A stretch of 64,000 nucleotides of DNA from Lunularia cruciata (lineage: Eukaryota > Streptophyta > Marchantiopsida > Lunulariales > Lunulariaceae), in NCBI GenBank assembly GCA_948567375.1, contig OX419759.1, positions 26,451,493 through 26,515,492 on the forward strand, in the 5' to 3' direction. Position numbers and translations under genes: made by a program. The stretch's first letter is position 1. Each line of letters begins with the position of its first letter. Below, piece after piece: positions 61,591 through 64,000 of this stretch. The notes under the pieces were generated by a model. The model was not told where the DNA came from. It searched no databases and saw only the letters and a program-made list of their open reading frames with translations.

Positions 61591-64000
61591 CAATTGTCCT
61601 TGAGGAACCACATAAGGAGAGGAGTCAAGCATGCCATATGCTATATGCCATCCTCTCAAACAACTACCACACACCAACATAGTAGCAGCTCCACCAGAAG
61701 AGCCACATAACATACACCACAATCTTGCATGTACAATTGCCAAGCTTGGAACCATAGTGCCATCAATGTTGGGAAGGTGTTATGGTGCACAATTGCACAT
61801 ATGATCCTTCCAAACAACACAATCACATTTTTCCAACGTGAGGACTCTAGAAGGCAAAACTCTCAAACTCTCAAGATAGTGCGGCCTGTAGTAACATCAA
61901 GTGTTGTTATTGATGTGGACTATTGTATATATATAGTCACCAAGATGAGATCAATAGATTGAGGGTTTATAACCTCCTCCTTGAATAGTAGCATAACATA
62001 AGGTATTCCTATGTTGAGCAATTCTCAAGTTCTCAAAGTCCATGGACATCACTCTCCAAAAGATCTTTACCCATTGAGAACATGCACTCACCCATATGCT
62101 TGGAGCATCCAAGTCTAAAATTACAATAGCATCACAATGAATAGTTGCAAGTAAATCTAGATCTCATCCATAGAGTATAAAGTAAGGAGAGAAGGATGCT
62201 AAGGAGACTTTCCGGCTAAACCAATAGCCTATAGCCAACTTGCCATGTGGAATCTCTACAAACCATACTTACACAATCCTCTCTTCACCATTTAAACCAC
62301 TCTCTCTACTAAGCCATCTACCTTAGGGTGATCTTGAGGGGTAGTATGATGATCAATCAAGGCCTTATCACATAAGACTTGAAACTCCCCCAAGAATTTT
62401 ATACACTGATCAGCCAAAACGTCAACTAGTGCACCAAAATGACTAAGAACCCAATCTAGGAATGAGTAAGCTATCCCTTCACTAGATTTGTCAAGAAGTA
62501 CCACCAACTCAATCCACTTAGAGAAGTGCTCTACCATAACCAAAACATACCAATGATATCTCATAATCAACAATAGAGGTCTAGCAAAGTCCAAACTCCA
62601 ATGGTAACCTAATCCTATGATAGGTAATGAGTGTAATTATGACATATGACCATTAAATGATGCTCTAACTTGGTCATAAACCACAACATTTGGCAACACA
62701 TTGCTATACATTGGTCTACATACTGCACCACCAATAATTACTATAAAGTAAGCTATATGTACACTTTATTCCAAAATGTCCTAGCTTCTCATGAGCATGA
62801 TATACCAATGGTGGTCTTTGATGATGGAAATGGTACTTGCACTCTATCACCCTCTCATACACAAAGAAGATATATGGCCTCCAATCTAAACCGCTTGGCT
62901 TGCTAAAGAATATGGTCTCTCTCTTTGGCACCAATTTTGACACCCACAACACCAATGCAAAAATAATCCATCATTAAGACATTTTCATGAATGTCTTGTT
63001 GATTTGTACCACTATCTCCACCTTTTGGATCTATGACCTCAAGTACTCCTCCTATATGTGCTAAGAGAGATACCACTAAGGCCTTAGAATATATACACAG
63101 AAGGGTATATGTATTCCAACCAAACACCATCTTATCATCTATCTCATTATGTCAACATGCTCCAATCTAATCCTACTATTTGGGATATGGGTTTCTAATC
63201 AACCCATCTACATCATGGTTCAACACTCTAGGTATGTGAATAACCAGGAAATCATACTCTTGTTAAATCAAATCCATCATGCAAGCTTCCTTGAAAGCTT
63301 ATTGGACTCTATCAACCACTTCAATGGTTGATGATCAACGATGAGAGTGAAGGGATTATCAAATAGGTAATATGCATTATTGCCCATACTATTGCCAAGC
63401 ACTCTCCCTCATATGAAATATACTTTGCCTTTGCTAAATTGTTGGAGCGATAGCATAGACCACCATAAACCCCTTCTCCTCATCATCGGGTGAGCATTGC
63501 TCTAAGATCCAATGTACTCCAATTAGTATGAACCTAGAATGGTCATCCTTTGATCAATCTCTTAAGAATAGAGGTAGATATCAACCTCTCCTTGAGCTCT
63601 GTAAAACGTCTATCTTGCCCATCTCCACAACATCACTCTTGTGTAAGCTTGGTCAGCTTCATCAAGGCCTTGGAGATGGCACTAAATCCTCTAACATATC
63701 AACAACAAAAGTTTGCCAACCTAAGGAATGCTCAATTTCTGCTCACATCCTTAGGCCAAGAAATATGTGCAATAGTCTCCACCTTGGTCTACTAAACACC
63801 AAGTCTTCTAAGTAGATAGTGTGACCCAAGTACTCAACCTACTTGTAGAAGAATCTACATTTCCTAAGATGTGATTGGAGTCCATGAGATCTCAATCTCT
63901 TAAACACATCCAAAAAATATCTCTCATGCTCCTCCACAATAGTGTTATAGACCAAAATGTCATCAATATAACATCAAGAAAAATCCAATCTTGCTAAGAT
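61591..64000 (-). pseudogene. Ty3/gypsy pol relic with PHD finger, copy 3, truncated by window
   Basis: This minus-strand relic parallels the element at 1231-4317. The reverse transcriptase YIDD region is at 63900-64000 and is cut by the window end. RNase H lies about 63560-63150 and the integrase zinc region at about 62800-62690. The integrase core is at 62594-62292, with DFARP and an Asp in LADQ where copy 1 has Asn, and DGLVER. A tail follows, and the PHD start (CMLCGSSGG, then MLVCG) is near 61720-61620. Many stops are present. The second CxxC of the finger has lost its first-position partner Asp, and the final CxxC is deleted. Confidence 0.75.

Overview
This window looks like plant nuclear DNA. 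It contains a six-exon plant-type bZIP transcription factor gene with short GT-AG introns. Around it lie long AT-rich tracts made of decayed Ty3/gypsy retrotransposons, LTR fragments, a DDE transposase relic, a MITE candidate, a non-LTR-like fragment and fold-back repeats. I see no operons, rRNA, tRNA or CRISPR arrays. A land plant is likely. A seed-free lineage is only a guess from the style of the retroelements.

Layout. 1-5144 is the 3' part of a Ty3/gypsy element (+) whose polyprotein ends in a PHD-type zinc finger, followed by its LTR. 5145-10840 is a nest of LTR fragments: family B copies at 5145-6386, 8291-8989 and 9755-10490, a chromodomain integrase relic with a heat-shock-element-rich LTR (about 6900-8066), and the 3' end of another PHD-gypsy element (8070-9752, minus). 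11402-13610 is a decayed coiled-coil ORF that may belong to the family B element. 13.6-25.5 kb is AT-rich and holds an inverted-repeat structure (18433-19546), a second HSE-rich promoter module (20650-20935, minus) that faces another decayed coiled-coil reading frame, and a PIF/Harbinger-like transposase relic (23559-24450, minus).

25.6-46.9 kb is more GC-rich and mostly low-copy. The bZIP gene (30744-33830, minus) is the only gene here that I consider intact. It encodes a 776-residue model in six exons joined by five phase-0 introns. Upstream is a GC-rich region with CCAAT boxes and a CT microsatellite. The island also holds a Tourist-type MITE candidate (41456-41779), a non-LTR-like fragment (41887-42479) and six copies of a bipartite repeat module (40.5-45.5 kb).

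46.9-64.0 kb returns to AT-rich repeats. The main item is a near-complete chromodomain Ty3/gypsy element (49538-54724, minus) with both LTRs, a probable TSD and a primer-binding site, but with the reverse transcriptase core missing. A third PHD-gypsy copy (61309-64000, minus) runs off the window end.

Most mobile-element reading frames carry in-frame TAG or TGA stops that fit C-to-T decay of methylated CAG/CGA codons. They are annotated as pseudogenes. All alignments were done by eye, so boundaries of decayed elements are approximate.
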